Positions 17,010 to 25,514 of a stretch of DNA of 50,452 bases are shown here, one piece after another. Source of the DNA: Bacteroidaceae bacterium (GTDB taxonomy: Bacteria; Bacteroidota; Bacteroidia; Bacteroidales; Bacteroidaceae); the NCBI GenBank assembly GCA_017547385.1, contig JAFYPU010000026.1, positions 1-50,452 of the forward strand, given 5' to 3'. The notes under the pieces are model-generated. The model worked only from the letters and a program-made list of their open reading frames with translations. It was not told the origin of the DNA and ran no database searches. Position 1 is the stretch's first letter. Every line of letters starts with the position of its first letter. The position numbers and the translations under genes were made by a program.

Positions 17010-17996
17010 ATGAAGAAACATGACAAAGCCAATCTGCTGCCGGCACTCCTGATTGTTGCAGCCGTCGTAGTGCTCGTTGTCCTCGGCAGCCTGTATGCCT
17101 TCCAGGAAGAGACGGAAACCATACAGGGCCAAGCCGATGTCACAGAATATCGCGTGTCGAGCAAAGTGCCCGGTCGCATTCTCGAATATCGGGTGCGCGA
17201 AGGCGACAAAGTGCATCGGGGCGACACGCTGGCACTGCTCGAAGCTCCCGACATCGCGGCCAAGTATCGCCAGGCACAAGCCGCTGAGGCAGCCGCCGCG
17301 GCACAGGATCGCAAAGCACTCAAGGGTGCTCGACAGGAACAGATTACAGCTGCCTATGAGATGTGGCAAAAAGCCAAAGCCGGTGTGGAAATTGCGGAAA
17401 AGTCTTATCAACGTGTAAAGCGTCTCTTCGATCAAGGGGTTACGACGGCGCAGAAACTGGACGAAGTTTCGGCCAACCGCGATGCGGCTGTGGCTACCGA
17501 GCGAGCAGCCCGAGCACAATACGACATGGCTCGCAACGGTGCAGAGCGCGAGGACAAAGAAGCGGCTGCAGCCCTGGTGCGCCGGGCCCAAGGTGCCGTT
17601 TCCGAAGTCGCCTCCTATCTTGACGAGACTGTGCTCACAGCCTCAGCCGATGGCGAAGTGACAGAGATTTTTCCGCAAGTGGGCGAATTGGTAGGCACCG
17701 GAGCTCCCATCATGAATGTAGCTGTGATGACCGACATGTGGGTGTCGTTCAATGTGCGTGAGGACCACTTGACGCGCTTCGGCATGCACAAGACGCTGAA
17801 AGCCACTGTGCCGGCTCTCGGCGGCAAGACCATTCACCTGAAAGTGTTCCACATGAAAGATCTCGGCAGTTTCGCAGCTTGGAAAGCCACAAAGACGACC
17901 GGACAATTCGACATGCGGACTTTCGAAGTGAAAGCCGCACCGACCGAACCCATTGAGGGTTTCCGGCCGGGCATGTCGGTGCTGCTGGCAGAGTAA
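17010..17996 (+). CDS. HlyD/MFP-family periplasmic adaptor
   Basis: 328 aa. One N-terminal membrane anchor (residues about 10-30) is followed by a biotinyl-lipoyl-like half motif (YRVSSKVPGRILEYRVREGDKV), a coiled-coil hairpin (about 80-195), the second lipoyl half (ASADGEVTEIFPQVGELV) and a beta-barrel region. It links an inner-membrane pump to the TolC channel. The start at MKKHDKANLL (17010) lies 44 bp after the tolC stop; an in-frame upstream extension overlapping tolC has no similarity. Confidence 0.92.
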   Translation: MKKHDKANLLPALLIVAAVVVLVVLGSLYAFQEETETIQGQADVTEYRVSSKVPGRILEYRVREGDKVHRGDTLALLEAPDIAAKYRQAQAAEAAAAAQDRKALKGARQEQITAAYEMWQKAKAGVEIAEKSYQRVKRLFDQGVTTAQKLDEVSANRDAAVATERAARAQYDMARNGAEREDKEAAAALVRRAQGAVSEVASYLDETVLTASADGEVTEIFPQVGELVGTGAPIMNVAVMTDMWVSFNVREDHLTRFGMHKTLKATVPALGGKTIHLKVFHMKDLGSFAAWKATKTTGQFDMRTFEVKAAPTEPIEGFRPGMSVLLAE

Positions 17997-18062
17997 GTGC
18001 GAGATGCTGCGAGCCTGCCCGCATCTCGTACCGCCCACATCCACCCTTTTTCGTCCCCCTGC

Positions 18063-19223
18063 ATGAGAAGCATATTCCACATAGCCATTCGCGAAATCCG
18101 CATCATGATTTCCCGTCCCATTTACGGGTTTGCCATGGTGCTCGCTCCGCTTTTCTGTTTCTACTTCCTCACCTCGTTGATGGGTAGCGGACTCCCCACA
18201 GAGCTTCCGCTGGGACTGGTCGACAACGACGGAACTTCCACCACCCGCAGCTTGGCACGCAACCTCGATGCTTTTCAGCAGACAAGCATTGTGCAACAAT
18301 ATGCCAACGTGTCGGAGGCTCGCAGCGCCTTGCAGGAAGGCGACATCTACGGTTTCTATTACATCCCCAAGGGAACCACACGCAAGGCACAGCGACAGGA
18401 GATACCCACCGTCTCATTCTATAGCAACTACTCTTACCTTGTGGCCGCCTCACTGCTCTACAGAGATATGCGCATGGTGTCCGAACTGGCCGGTGGTGCT
18501 GCCACACGCTCAGTGCTCTATGCCAAAGGAGCCACCGAGGGGCAGGCGATGGCCTACTTGCAACCCATCGTCATCGACACGCACCCCATAGGTAACCCCT
18601 GGCTTAACTACGCCGTTTACCTCTGCAACACGTTGTTGCCTGGTATTCTCTCGCTTTTTGTCTTCATGGTTACCGTTTACAGCATAGGCACAGAAGTCAA
18701 GCGCGGCACGGCGCGTCGATGGCTCACCTTGGCACAGGGGAACATACATCGAGCCTTGGTGGGAAAACTCTTGCCCCAGTTCCTTGTCTTCTTGTTGATG
18801 GGAATGCTACTCACCGTCTATCTGTACGGCTACCTGCACTTCCCGTGCCGGTGCGGCATCCCGACGATGCTGCTTGTGATGGTGCTCCTCATCATGGCCT
18901 CGCAGGGACTGGGCGTATTGATGATTACATTCCTCCCCACCCTTCGCTTGGGTCTGAGCTTCGCCTCGCTGTGGGGCGTCCTCTCTTTCAGTCTTTCGGG
19001 CATGAGTTTTCCGGTGATGGCCATGCATCCGCTGCTGCAGGGAGTGAGTCTGCTGTTTCCGCTGCGCCATTACTTCCTGCTCTACGTCAACTGCGCACTC
19101 CACGGATACCCTCTGAGCAATGCCCTGCCCTATGTCATCGGTTTGCTCTGCTTTGCCCTGTTGCCTGTCGTGCTGGCCGGACGACTGCGTGTGTTGTTGC
19201 TCACCTATAAATATGTTCCTTGA
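18063..19223 (+). CDS. ABC-2 type permease, first of two
   Basis: 386 aa. One N-terminal membrane helix, a large extracytoplasmic domain and five to six clustered C-terminal helices give the ABC2_membrane_3 layout (YhhJ/YbhS-like). The start is MRSIFHIAIREIRIM at 18063. It comes 66 bp after the adaptor. No ATP-binding subunit with Walker motifs is encoded in this operon, so the energy source must be elsewhere or shared. Confidence 0.88.
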   Translation: MRSIFHIAIREIRIMISRPIYGFAMVLAPLFCFYFLTSLMGSGLPTELPLGLVDNDGTSTTRSLARNLDAFQQTSIVQQYANVSEARSALQEGDIYGFYYIPKGTTRKAQRQEIPTVSFYSNYSYLVAASLLYRDMRMVSELAGGAATRSVLYAKGATEGQAMAYLQPIVIDTHPIGNPWLNYAVYLCNTLLPGILSLFVFMVTVYSIGTEVKRGTARRWLTLAQGNIHRALVGKLLPQFLVFLLMGMLLTVYLYGYLHFPCRCGIPTMLLVMVLLIMASQGLGVLMITFLPTLRLGLSFASLWGVLSFSLSGMSFPVMAMHPLLQGVSLLFPLRHYFLLYVNCALHGYPLSNALPYVIGLLCFALLPVVLAGRLRVLLLTYKYVP

Positions 19224-19252
19224 CTACTATCACCGCATCCACACATATCGCC

Positions 19253-20509
19253 ATGCTGAACCGATTGAAGACATATTGGATAAAATCCTGCCTGGACTGG
19301 AATTACATCTTTCGGGAGGAGCTTCGCACCTGTCTCAAAGACCCCGGTGTGTTGATTTTCTTCCTGCTCGTACCTCTGGCCTATCCTTTGCTCTATAGTT
19401 TCATCTATACGCGCGAAGTGGTGCGTGAGGTTCCGGTGGCCGTTGTCGACGATTCGCAATCTTCGCTCAGCCGTCGATACCTGCGCCACATCGATGCCAC
19501 GGCCGATGTGCGTCTGATGGCCCATTGCGCCAACATGGAGGAGGCACGCACCCTGATGCGGCAGCGCGACGCGTACGGCATCATCTACATTCCCGAGAGC
19601 TTCAGCCGCGATCTGAACCGGCACCAACAGACGTCTGTCCGCATTTACCCCGACATGAGCGGGCTGCTCTACTACAAGGCACTGCTCATGGCCAACACTG
19701 ACGTGTCGCTGGCCATGAATGCAGATATCAAGGTGGAGCGTGCCGGCAACACTACCGAACAACAGGACAAGGTTACGGAACATCCCATCGCCTATGAAGA
19801 GGTGAGCATCTTCAATCCGCAAAATGGCTTTGCGGCCTTCCTGATTCCAGCCGTGCTGATACTCATCATCCAGCAGACACTGCTCCTCGGTGTGGGTATG
19901 TCGGCAGGAACTGCACGCGAGCACAACGCTTTCCGACACCTCACCCCCATCGACAAGCACCACACCGGTTTGTTGCGCATTGTCTTCGGGAAAGCCGCAG
20001 CCTACCTGCTGATCTACATCCCCATCGCAGTCTATGTGTTCGGCGTTGTGCCCCACATGTTCAGTCTCAACCAGATAGGCTCCCCCATCGACCTCCTGCT
20101 TTTTCTCATCCCTTACATCATTGCCTGCATCTTTTTCGCAATGACCGTGTCGGGACTGGTGCGTCACCGCGAGACCTGCATCATTCTTGTGGTCTTCAGT
20201 TCGGTGCCTCTGCTCTTCATCTCGGGAGTTTCGTGGCCGGGCAGCGCCATTCCTGAGTTGTGGCGTCATCTCTCTTACGTGTTTCCATCGACTTTCGGTA
20301 TCAATGGTTTCGTTCGCATCAACAACTCGGCAGCCACGCTCTCGCAGGTGCAAAACGAGTGGTTCGCATTGTGGTTGCAGGCCATCGCTTATTTCTTTCT
20401 GTCGGCCGTAGTGTATCGCCGGTCCATACGTTCTGCACGTCGCAACGTGGCACAACATTGGAGGGCACTGCGAAGCAGAAAGACGGAACAAGCCCTTCCC
20501 ACCCCTTGA
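19253..20509 (+). CDS. ABC-2 type permease, second of two
   Basis: 418 aa, same architecture as its upstream neighbour: one N-terminal helix after a cytosolic lead (MLNRLKTYWIK...), a long extracytoplasmic domain, then about five helices. The ATG at 19253 is chosen; a TTG at 19220 overlapping the previous stop is possible but adds nothing family-like. The two permeases probably form a heterodimer, as in YbhS/YbhR pairs. The gene is followed by a perfect 30-bp inverted repeat that probably ends the transcript. Confidence 0.88.
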   Translation: MLNRLKTYWIKSCLDWNYIFREELRTCLKDPGVLIFFLLVPLAYPLLYSFIYTREVVREVPVAVVDDSQSSLSRRYLRHIDATADVRLMAHCANMEEARTLMRQRDAYGIIYIPESFSRDLNRHQQTSVRIYPDMSGLLYYKALLMANTDVSLAMNADIKVERAGNTTEQQDKVTEHPIAYEEVSIFNPQNGFAAFLIPAVLILIIQQTLLLGVGMSAGTAREHNAFRHLTPIDKHHTGLLRIVFGKAAAYLLIYIPIAVYVFGVVPHMFSLNQIGSPIDLLLFLIPYIIACIFFAMTVSGLVRHRETCIILVVFSSVPLLFISGVSWPGSAIPELWRHLSYVFPSTFGINGFVRINNSAATLSQVQNEWFALWLQAIAYFFLSAVVYRRSIRSARRNVAQHWRALRSRKTEQALPTP

Positions 20510-20543
20510 CATTCTTGAAGCAAAAGCCCCGCGCAGGACGCAG

Positions 20544-20608
20544 AAATCTGCAAGGCGTTTAGAAAATTCTGCAGTGCTTGCAGAATTTTCTAAACGCCTT
20601 GCAGATTT
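20544..20608. repeat. Perfect 30-bp inverted repeat hairpin of the 21-bp repeat family
   Basis: The left arm at 20544-20573 and right arm at 20579-20608 are exact reverse complements around the 5-nt loop GTGCT. Each arm contains the sub-blocks GCAAGGCGTTTAG and AAAATTCTGCA seen in the composite elements. It lies between the efflux operon and the pta promoter and would form a very stable hairpin in either transcript; the operon probably ends here. Confidence 0.9.
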
Positions 20609-20645
20609 TCGTCCGTTGCAGAGAAGAAAAATGACATACTTTCAT

Positions 20646-20653
20646 TACTTTTG
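20646..20653 (+). promoter_or_regulatory. Promoter -7 box for pta
   Basis: TACTTTTG, 97 bp before the pta start. Confidence 0.6.
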
Positions 20654-20750
20654 CCCTACCAATACGAAAGCCGGGCAAAAGGACTTCGTTCTTCCCTACC
20701 CCCCTTCCGCATAATCACACATACAACAATCATTAAAACAACCAAGCATT

Positions 20751-21767
20751 ATGGAACTCATCGAACAACTTGTGGCACGTGCCAAAGCCTCGAAACAACG
20801 CATCGTGCTGCCCGAAGGAACGGAAGAACGCACCTTGAAAGCTGCCAACCAGCTGCTCACAGATGGCGTGGCCGACCTCATCATCTTGGGAAACCCGGAA
20901 AAAATTGCCGAACTTGCCAAGGAATGGGGCTTGGGCAACATTGACAAAGCCACCATCATCGACCCGGAAAATCATCCTAAGCAGGAGGAATATGCACAAT
21001 TGCTCTGCGAACTCCGCAAGAAGAAAGGCATGACCATCGAGCAAGCTCGCGAACTCGTGAAGAACCCGCTGTATCTCGGCTGCCTCATCATCAAATCCGG
21101 CGATGCCGACGGTCAATTGGCCGGTGCACAAAACACCACCGGCGATGTGCTTCGTCCGGCTCTGCAAATCATCAAGACCACGCCCGGTATCACTTGCGTG
21201 AGCGGCGCCATGCTGCTGCTGACCATTGCCCCCGAATGTGGCGACAAGGGTGTGCTGGTGATGGGCGACGTAGCCGTAACGCCGGTGCCCGATGCCAACC
21301 AGCTGGCACAAATAGCAGTGTGCACAGCACGCACGGCAAAGGCTGTGGCCGGTCTCGAACCGCGTGTGGCCATGCTCAGCTTCTCTTCGCACGGTTCTGC
21401 CAAGCACGAAGATGTTGACAAAGTGGTGGAAGCACTCCACCTCGCCAAGGAAATGGATCCCGAAATGCTGATTGACGGCGAACTGCAAGCCGATGCCGCC
21501 CTCGTGCCTTCGGTGGGTCAAAGCAAGGCCCCCGGAAGTCCTGTGGCAGGTAAGGCCAACGTGCTCATCGCACCGCGCCTGGAAGTGGGCAACATCGGTT
21601 ACAAGCTTGTGGAACGCCTCGGCCACGCCAAGGCCATCGGCCCCATTCTTCAAGGCATCGCACGCCCCGTGAACGATCTCTCACGCGGATGCTCCATCGA
21701 GGACATTTATCGCATGGTGGCCATCACGGCCAATCAGGCCATTGCCGCCAAGGAATTGGAGAAATAA
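20751..21767 (+). CDS. pta: Phosphate acetyltransferase
   Basis: 338 aa, the short single-domain Pta class, converting acetyl-CoA and phosphate to acetyl phosphate. N-terminal VLPEGTEERTLKAA and the C-terminal ARPVNDLSRGCSIEDI are family hallmarks. With ackA (23997-25193) it forms the acetate branch that yields ATP from pflB-derived acetyl-CoA. Unlike many bacteria the two genes are not adjacent: two unrelated genes and separate promoters lie between them. Confidence 0.95.
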   Translation: MELIEQLVARAKASKQRIVLPEGTEERTLKAANQLLTDGVADLIILGNPEKIAELAKEWGLGNIDKATIIDPENHPKQEEYAQLLCELRKKKGMTIEQARELVKNPLYLGCLIIKSGDADGQLAGAQNTTGDVLRPALQIIKTTPGITCVSGAMLLLTIAPECGDKGVLVMGDVAVTPVPDANQLAQIAVCTARTAKAVAGLEPRVAMLSFSSHGSAKHEDVDKVVEALHLAKEMDPEMLIDGELQADAALVPSVGQSKAPGSPVAGKANVLIAPRLEVGNIGYKLVERLGHAKAIGPILQGIARPVNDLSRGCSIEDIYRMVAITANQAIAAKELEK

Positions 21768-21822
21768 GTTCTGACGACCCACAAGTCCATCCATAAGCCC
21801 CTCGCGGCTTACAAACAATTGC

Positions 21823-21866
21823 AAGCCCTGCCGCAGGCCGATGGTTCGGCACACGGCAGGGCTTTC
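21823..21866 (+). terminator. Terminator of pta
   Basis: AAGCCCTGCCG (21823-21833) pairs exactly with CGGCAGGGCTT (21854-21864), then TTCTATA. Confidence 0.8.
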
Positions 21867-21870
21867 TATA

Positions 21871-21885
21871 CATTATATATATTAC
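21871..21885. other. AT palindromic tract in the mnmD leader
   Basis: CATTATATATATTAC, 26 bp before the start codon; same motif class as in five other leaders in the window. Confidence 0.4.
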
Positions 21886-21910
21886 AAACAAGGAAGCACG
21901 TTTTTTCACT

Positions 21911-22582
21911 ATGGAAACATCTATGCTCAGACGCATCGAGACCACCGCAGACGGCTCTGCCACACTTTATGTCCCGGCTTTGGACGAGCACTACCACTCT
22001 GTGAAAGGTGCTTACACCGAATCCATGCACATTTTCATCGAAACGGGATTACGTCAGTGGCAGTCGTTGCACCCCGGACAACCGGTGCGTCTTTTTGAGG
22101 CCGGCTTCGGCACGGGACTGAATGCACTGCTCACATTGGAGGAAGCCGAGCAGAAAAGCCTCGACGTCCTTTACGTTTCTGCAGAGCTATACCCCCTTGC
22201 CTGGGAAGAGGTGGAGCCATTGCATCACACGGACAATCCGTCCCTGAAAGCCTTGCACGATGCTCCTTGGGGCAAACCTGTGGCCATCACACCGCATTTC
22301 ACATTGCTCAAGTTGCAAGCAGACCTCAGCCAAATGCCTTTCCCGAGTTGCGACGTGGTGTTCTATGATGCCTTTGCCCCCGAGAAGCAACCCCATCTTT
22401 GGAGCGAAGACTTGTTTGCCGCACTGCAAAAATCACTCAGCCCGGGCGGAATTCTCACGACCTATTGTGCCAAAGGCGAAGTGCGACGCCGATTGCAACG
22501 CGCGGGATTTACGGTGGAGCGACTGCCCGGGCCACCGGGTGGCAAACGCGAAATTCTGCGCGGAACGGCCTACAAAATTTAA
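21911..22582 (+). CDS. mnmD: MnmD-like tRNA 5-methylaminomethyl-2-thiouridine methyltransferase
   Basis: 223 aa SAM-dependent methyltransferase matching the N-terminal (MnmC2/MnmD, DUF752) half of MnmC without the FAD oxidase half. The SAM-binding glycine motif is EAGFGTGLNAL and the catalytic acidic segment is FYDAFAPEKQPHLWSEDLF. It would methylate nm5(s2)U34 in tRNAs. The start METSMLRRIE at 21911 gives the expected N-terminus. It sits alone between pta and a convergent secreted-protein gene, with a terminator on either side. Confidence 0.9.
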   Translation: METSMLRRIETTADGSATLYVPALDEHYHSVKGAYTESMHIFIETGLRQWQSLHPGQPVRLFEAGFGTGLNALLTLEEAEQKSLDVLYVSAELYPLAWEEVEPLHHTDNPSLKALHDAPWGKPVAITPHFTLLKLQADLSQMPFPSCDVVFYDAFAPEKQPHLWSEDLFAALQKSLSPGGILTTYCAKGEVRRRLQRAGFTVERLPGPPGGKREILRGTAYKI

Positions 22583-22604
22583 TAAACAGCCTAACAGACA
22601 CATA

Positions 22605-22643
22605 AAAAGTGCCTCCGAACTTCCCATGTTCGGAGGCGCTTTT
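22605..22643. terminator. Bidirectional terminator between convergent genes
   Basis: AAAAGTGCCTCCGAAC (22605-22620) pairs with GTTCGGAGGCGCTTTT (22628-22643) with one mismatch. There are A/T tracts on both sides. Confidence 0.85.
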
Positions 22644-22671
22644 CGTATCATTGTTTCTCAAAGTTTCACAC

Positions 22672-23769
22672 CTATTTCAGGACGAAGATAACGCTTGTGG
22701 CATTCGTTGCCTGCACATCTGCGGCTTTCAGCGCACAAGTATTACCCACACGAACCGCATTGCGGCAACGGGTGCGTGCGGCTTGTGTTAGTTTGGAAAC
22801 GTCGAACATCACAAACGTGTTGCCAACCCAACATCCCTCACCCCACATGTCGTGGCCTGCATACTTTCCACCATTGGCCAACACTTGTTTCATGGGCATG
22901 TTGGCGGCAATGCCATCTTGCGTAATCACGTCGGCAGAAAACAACTCAAGATGACTGAGGCGACCGTTGCTACCGTCATCGTAGGCATAGCCGGTCATGA
23001 GAAGCTTGCCCCCTCGATAGAATTCCACCCATATTTCCGGAATGTCAGCTTCCAAATTCTCATTTATCACCAACTTATCATAAAGTCCGGAGATTTGCTT
23101 CGGGAATTTCTTGTAAGATTGTGCAAAGCTTAAAGCTCCCCACCCCTTTGTTGTAAGGCGCACGGGGGCATCAGAAACAGCCTCGGCAATGGGCACATTC
23201 TTGAGACGGAAGCTGAACGGATACTGTTCCGCATTCATGCCTTTGGAGGTCGAAAGGTTCAGGCGCACTTCTGCCAAACGCTTGATGGAAGCCGGCACAT
23301 TGCGCAGCGTGATGGAACATTGCATCTTCTTTCCAGAAGCCAACGAAGTGCTCACACCTTCGCTGCTCTGCAAACCGCCAAGGTTGATTTGCATCTTCGT
23401 GTATTTTTGCCCCAATGTGTCGGTCGCCCAAGTGGCATTGGTATCATAGTTACGCATCCACAAATTGTTGAAAGTGCTTTGCGAAGCATTGGTCAGCACA
23501 AAGAGCACTTGCACATCGCTTCCCACACGCCGACAACCTGCATAATCAAAATTCATACCGGGATTACTACCATGCGCCGACATGATGACTTCTCCCACCT
23601 GCACGGCTTGGCCCACTTGACGGTCGGCTTCGTTTCCTGTTACCGCACCAACCACGCTGCGACCCAGGTTTTTCAGTTTGTTCTTCCAATTGCTTTGTGC
23701 ATCGGCATGCATGGGGCACATCAGCAAGAGCACAGCCAACATGACAGCCCACGAGTTTGCTTTCTTCAT
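22672..23769 (-). CDS. Secreted protein of unknown function
   Basis: 365 aa with a signal peptide (AVMLAVLLLMCPMHADAQ). I do not recognise the family. After a short basic and glycine-rich lead comes a beta-rich region with SxxxNFDYAGCRR and FVLTNASQST patterns that resembles Ig-like secreted domains, then a C-terminal part with GGKYAGHDMWGEGCWVG and several cysteines. Start chosen at MKKANSW (ATG ending 23769); MIMKK two codons upstream is equally possible. Single-gene transcript with its own promoter and terminator. Confidence 0.7.
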   Translation of the reverse strand: MKKANSWAVMLAVLLLMCPMHADAQSNWKNKLKNLGRSVVGAVTGNEADRQVGQAVQVGEVIMSAHGSNPGMNFDYAGCRRVGSDVQVLFVLTNASQSTFNNLWMRNYDTNATWATDTLGQKYTKMQINLGGLQSSEGVSTSLASGKKMQCSITLRNVPASIKRLAEVRLNLSTSKGMNAEQYPFSFRLKNVPIAEAVSDAPVRLTTKGWGALSFAQSYKKFPKQISGLYDKLVINENLEADIPEIWVEFYRGGKLLMTGYAYDDGSNGRLSHLELFSADVITQDGIAANMPMKQVLANGGKYAGHDMWGEGCWVGNTFVMFDVSKLTQAARTRCRNAVRVGNTCALKAADVQATNATSVIFVLK

Positions 23770-23808
23770 AATCATATTTAATTTACTTGTTTGTGATAAT
23801 CGTTTCTG

Positions 23809-23816
23809 CAAATATA
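23809..23816 (-). promoter_or_regulatory. Promoter -7 box for the 22672-23769 gene
   Basis: TATATTTG on the minus strand, 39 bp before the start. The longest in-frame ATG (23811) overlaps it, which supports the shorter start. Confidence 0.6.
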
Positions 23817-23912
23817 GCTCTTTTCAGTCCGTTTCGCTTTCAAAAGAGCGGTAAATCCCATTTCTATCACTAAAATCCCCGTCTGCAAGGCTCGCAAGCG
23901 CAGAAAAAGCAC

Positions 23913-23920
23913 TAACTTTG
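23913..23920 (+). promoter_or_regulatory. Promoter -7 box for ackA
   Basis: TAACTTTG, 76 bp before the ackA start. Confidence 0.6.
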
Positions 23921-23996
23921 CCTGTCAGAAAATGCGGCACATATCGGCCACATTCTCAACACAGACAATAACAATTCATCAAACAACATACAAATC

Positions 23997-25193
23997 ATGA
24001 AGATACTCGTAATCAATTGCGGTAGCTCGTCCATCAAATATAAACTCTATGAAATGGACGACAAGAGTGTGCTCGCAGCCGGCGGCATCGAGAAAATCGG
24101 TTTGGAAGGCTCGTTCCTGAAAACGAAAATCAATGGCGAAACCAAAATCATCGAGTCGGCGTGCCCCACACACACCGAAGGCATCAAGCTGATGTTCGAC
24201 ACACTGCTTCACCCGGAGTATGGAGCCATTCACAGCCTTGATGAAATTTCTGCCGCAGGCCATCGCATCGTGGCCGGAGGTCGTTTCACCGAAAGCCAGG
24301 TGGTAACCGATGCCATGCTCGAAGAGTGGAAGCAATACATGGACCTCGCTCCGCTCCACAGCCCCGCCCACCTCAAAGGCTACAATGCCGTGAAACAAAT
24401 GCTACCCGAACTTCCACAGGTATTCGTGTTCGATACGGCTTTCCATCAAACCATGCCCGAAAAGTGCTACATGTATGCTGTTCCCTACAAGTATTATGAG
24501 AACAACAACATCCGCCGTTGGGGTGCTCACGGCACAAGCCACCGTTTCGTGGCAGCCCGTGTATGCGAATTCCTGGGCCTTCCCTCTGCCGAAGGTACGC
24601 GCATCATCACTTGCCACATCGGCAATGGTGCTTCAATCTCAGCTGTGAAAGACGGCAAATGCTTTGAAACATCCATGGGACTCACTCCGTTGGAAGGCAT
24701 GATGATGGGTACACGTTCCGGCGACATTGACGCATCGGCCGTGCTCGCCATCATGAAAGCCGAAGGCCTCACTCCCGACGAAATGAGTGACTTGCTCAAC
24801 AAGGAAAGCGGCGTGCTCGGCATCTCAGGCGTATCCAGCGATATGCGCGAAGTTACATCCGCAGCCGAAGAAGGCAACAAGCGTGCAGCTCTCGCCTTGG
24901 AAATGTATTCGCACCGCATCAAAAAATACATCGGCTCGTATGCTGCTATCATGGGCGGCGTTGACATCATCGTGTTCACCGCCGGCGTAGGCGAGCATCA
25001 GTGGGACATTCGTTACAACTCCACCACCGGTCTCGAATTCCTCGGTGTGAAACTCGACGAAGCCAAGAACCGCAAGAATTTCGGCGAAGAAGAGGTTATC
25101 TCTACCGAAGACAGCCCCGTGAAAGTGGTTGTCGTACCCACCGACGAAGAGTTGATGATTGCCAGTGACACTTTGGCACTTGTGCAGAAGTAA
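23997..25193 (+). CDS. ackA: Acetate kinase
   Basis: 398 aa, ASKHA-fold kinase that makes acetate and ATP from acetyl phosphate. The phosphate-1 loop NCGSSSIKYKLYEM is at the N-terminus. HGTSHRFVA, the GNGASISA loop and FTAGVGEHQW are the other signature segments. Full length. It works with pta and the pflB/pflA pair in this window for fermentative ATP production. It has its own promoter and a strong terminator. Confidence 0.97.
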   Translation: MKILVINCGSSSIKYKLYEMDDKSVLAAGGIEKIGLEGSFLKTKINGETKIIESACPTHTEGIKLMFDTLLHPEYGAIHSLDEISAAGHRIVAGGRFTESQVVTDAMLEEWKQYMDLAPLHSPAHLKGYNAVKQMLPELPQVFVFDTAFHQTMPEKCYMYAVPYKYYENNNIRRWGAHGTSHRFVAARVCEFLGLPSAEGTRIITCHIGNGASISAVKDGKCFETSMGLTPLEGMMMGTRSGDIDASAVLAIMKAEGLTPDEMSDLLNKESGVLGISGVSSDMREVTSAAEEGNKRAALALEMYSHRIKKYIGSYAAIMGGVDIIVFTAGVGEHQWDIRYNSTTGLEFLGVKLDEAKNRKNFGEEEVISTEDSPVKVVVVPTDEELMIASDTLALVQK

Positions 25194-25222
25194 AAGAGAA
25201 ACTTCATCTCACCTCTCACACA

Positions 25223-25263
25223 ACGGGGCATCGGTCATTTTGTCAGACCGATGCCCCGTGTTT
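25223..25263 (+). terminator. Terminator of ackA
   Basis: ACGGGGCATCGGTC (25223-25236) pairs exactly with GACCGATGCCCCGT (25246-25259), then GTTTAT. Confidence 0.85.
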
Positions 25264-25283
25264 ATATCCCCATACGAGGAGTA

Positions 25284-25435
25284 AAAATCTGCAAGGCGTT
25301 TAGGATTTTGTTTCACCTAATTCAGCTGCGGCTCGGCATAACGTAGAAATCCCTTGTGCTTTCCCCGATTCTGCGCTCGCCTTGCAGAATTTTCTACAAG
25401 CACTGCAGAATTTTCTAAACGCCTTGCAGAAAACA
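25284..25435 (+). repeat. Composite intergenic repeat, copy 2
   Basis: Bounded by inverted 15-bp ends CTGCAAGGCGTTTAG (25289-25303) and CTAAACGCCTTGCAG (25415-25429). Inside are a core of about 75 bp and two 21-bp units ending GCAGAATTTTCT (25384-25395, 25405-25416). The core shares block order and sequence with copies at 12501-12655 and 34155-34312 (TTTGTTTCACC, AATTC, GGCTCGGC, AAATCC, GCTTT, ATTCTGCGC). It sits between the ackA terminator and the convergent fmt terminator. Confidence 0.85.
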
Positions 25436-25450
25436 GCGGTAAGCCACTTC

Positions 25451-25490
25451 AAAAAAGCCCCTCCCATCGGAAAGTCCGGTCGGAGGGGCT
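25451..25490 (-). terminator. Terminator of fmt
   Basis: AGCCCCTCC (25456-25464) pairs with GGAGGGGCT (25482-25490). The minus-strand tail is TTTTTT. Confidence 0.8.
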
Positions 25491-25514
25491 ATGTATTATT
25501 ATTTCTCATTCAAA

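Noticed and set aside
19220-19252. TTG start for the second ABC-2 permease
   Set aside because: The 11 extra residues are not family-like; the ATG at 19253 gives the usual cytosolic lead before the first helix.
19205-20512. 435-codon minus-strand frame antisense to the second ABC-2 permease
   Set aside because: Shadow frame; His/Gln/Asp-rich antisense of a membrane protein.
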